Shown: positions 62,299 to 64,000 of the stretch, piece by piece
How the letters are laid out: every line of letters starts with the position of its first letter
How positions within the stretch are numbered: the first letter of the stretch is position 1
Assembly: GCA_013398295.1 (NCBI GenBank)
Contig: VZSF01000634.1
Span: 1-64,000 of the forward strand
Length of the DNA: 64,000 nt
Reading direction: 5' to 3'
From: Chionis minor
Lineage: Eukaryota; Chordata; Aves; Charadriiformes; Chionididae
Notes under the pieces: generated by a model
Database searches by the model: none
Seen by the model: only the letters and a program-made list of their open reading frames with translations
What the model was told of the DNA's origin: nothing
Position numbers and translations under genes: made by a program

Positions 62299-64000
62299 CT
62301 GGAAGAGAAGAAAACCACAGCCGTCATTTTAGACAATGTGAAGACACCCATCACCAGGCCTATGTTTAACCCCTTAAAAGGAACAAAGAGCAAGTTCACA
62401 ACTTCCACTGCATCCTGCGCCTGGAATAGATCCCTGCTAGAGGTGAGAATGCCACAGGTAGCCTGCTCAAAGCTGCGTGCCGAAGGTGAAGTTAAACATC
62501 CTGCAAAGAAGCAAGCAACCAGCAGAGGTCCGCCATCCAGCCAAAGCCTTTTCACCCGAACCACCGTGGCATCACAGATGGGTGCAGTCTTTTCCCCATC
62601 CATGCCTCCCTCTGGGCAGAGAAATACACGACAAAAACCTACCCCAGCTGGTGCTCCCCGCCACCTGAGCAGGGAGGAGAGCAGAAGACTCCATGAGGTC
62701 AAGCAGGGACCTCGCTATGGCAGTCTATTAGTCTGGGAGGCACTCAGATATTACGGTGGCAGCATGAGCAAGGCCTAAGAGACAGATAACACTATTCAGT
62801 CGCGGAGGTAGCAGGGCGGGGGTGAATCTCTTCTCTTTGGTGTGCTCGGGCAGAGCCTTGAATCATGGTTCTGCTGCCCAGCAGGCGAGCGAGGCACCAC
62901 CCGATGATGCTGCCCGGATCTGTCTGTCCGCACTGGGATCTGAGCTCCCTCATGTCACGGGAGAACCCGAGGGAGGGTGAGGAAACGCTGTTGTCTTGCA
63001 AAGTTTGTCCCATCCTCGGCCCCGAGGAGCGCAAGGAGCGCCCCTGTCTTGTCACCGTGACGCAGCAAGAAAAGCCATGTTGGAGAAAATGGCCTTGGTG
63101 CCAGAGCAAGGGGAATTCTCCACTGTTTCCTTGTTGCTCTGCTTTCCCTAGGGAAACACGGCTCTTCCCTGTCCTGGGCCCTGGAGGAATGCCAGCACTT
63201 GGACCGAGCCTCGCTGCGCGCTGCCCTGTGCTCTCGGCTTTGCGGTGGCGTCCCAGCAGGAGCCTCGAGTTCCTGAGTGGCAAATACGCCAGGTCTGGCA
63301 AACTGGTTTGCAAGTTACTCCAGCCTTTTCAGAAACCAAAGCATTCCCTCGAACTCCGCTTCTCCTAGGCTAGACATGCAGCTGCCCATCCGTTCAGATA
63401 CGCAGCTATATACGGCTTTTCGGCTACTGAGGGCTTCTGCCTGAAAGCAAGTGTTTAGCTGGAGGAAATTCCCGGAAATGAGGGCCCTGATGCTGTACGC
63501 CTGGGGAACATTTTTTTAGGATGTGTCACTAAACTAGCTCGGCTTGATTCTTTGTGTTGGGAGATTTACCGATGACAAGCCAGAAATGTTCAGATTGCTG
63601 CTGTAATTATAGGTCTCCAGTCAATCCAGCAATGGCTCACCAGCATGGGCTAGAGACTCCTCATCTCAGCCTAAAAGCTAATTTAAAGTATCAGAAAGAC
63701 CTCATGTTGCACACTTATTCCTCACATTGCACACAAAAGTCTCCATTATTTGAGTGAAGTGTGCTCTCCATCACAGCTAGTGTTGCCAGAGCTGAAACCA
63801 GCTGTACAGAACCTTCCTTCTTTTTCTTCTCGTATTCTAAATTAAGAAATTTTTGTGAAGCCTCTCATCAAGTTAAATTTTCAGTCACAGACTATCTGCA
63901 TTTTCCAGCAAGTTGTAATGTTTTTTTAATGTATCTTTTTTTTTTTTTAATTTTTCTGGCTACAGATCACCGTGCATGTTTTAGCACAGTCTGGCAGATG
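62299..64000. other. Region upstream of RNF223
   Basis: It should include the RNF223 intron and possibly its 5' exon, which I could not locate. AT content rises after 63400. No recognisable coding sequence. Confidence 0.6.
63924..63950. repeat. T-rich tract near the window end
   Basis: Two T runs (7 and 12 bases) separated by AATGTATC. Confidence 0.85.

Overview
The window reads as bird nuclear DNA: a GC-rich segment with many short, 5'-truncated CR1 LINE fragments in both orientations, small introns in the coding part, and assembly gaps at homopolymers. No bacterial or viral gene content was seen. The species cannot be told from the sequence.

Two protein-coding genes can be supported. The first is on the + strand: a complete two-SH2-domain protein tyrosine phosphatase of the SHP family (PTPN6/SHP-1, PTPN11/SHP-2). 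Fourteen coding exons lie between 37294 and 57104. A very short first coding exon (Met-Val-Arg type) is proposed at 18827-18834. Joined in phase, these 15 exons give exactly 592 codons plus a stop, the normal size of the family. All catalytic and autoinhibitory landmarks are present. The protein is not a clean match to either known member: the SH2 half is SHP-2-like, while much of the catalytic domain and the last tail tyrosine are SHP-1-like. The second gene is on the - strand at 61451-62260: a single-coding-exon RING-finger membrane protein recognised as RNF223. The two genes converge and are about 2 kb apart. RNF223 lies in human 1p36.33, whereas PTPN6 is at 12p13 and PTPN11 at 12q24. 1p36 and 12p13 are ohnologous regions, so the phosphatase may be a third SHP ohnologue that mammals lack. 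This is the main observation of the window.

Layout: 1-240 is a GC/CpG-rich edge (possible promoter). 240-18400 is non-coding DNA with CR1 copies, simple repeats, an AT-rich possible conserved block near 15.4 kb and a 213-base gap. 18440-18840 is a candidate promoter and first exon with RUNX-, ETS- and GC-box-like motifs. 18835-37293 would be intron 1 (about 18.5 kb). 37294-57115 holds coding exons 2-15, and 57116-59035 the 3' untranslated region with a polyadenylation signal at 59010. 59036-61055 is the intergenic stretch. 61076-62298 is RNF223 with its polyadenylation signal and the splice acceptor of its coding exon. 62300-64000 shows nothing codable. Most long open frames elsewhere are chance frames in GC-rich DNA or translated CR1.

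Comparisons with human SHP-1, SHP-2 and RNF223 are from memory of those sequences, not from a search.
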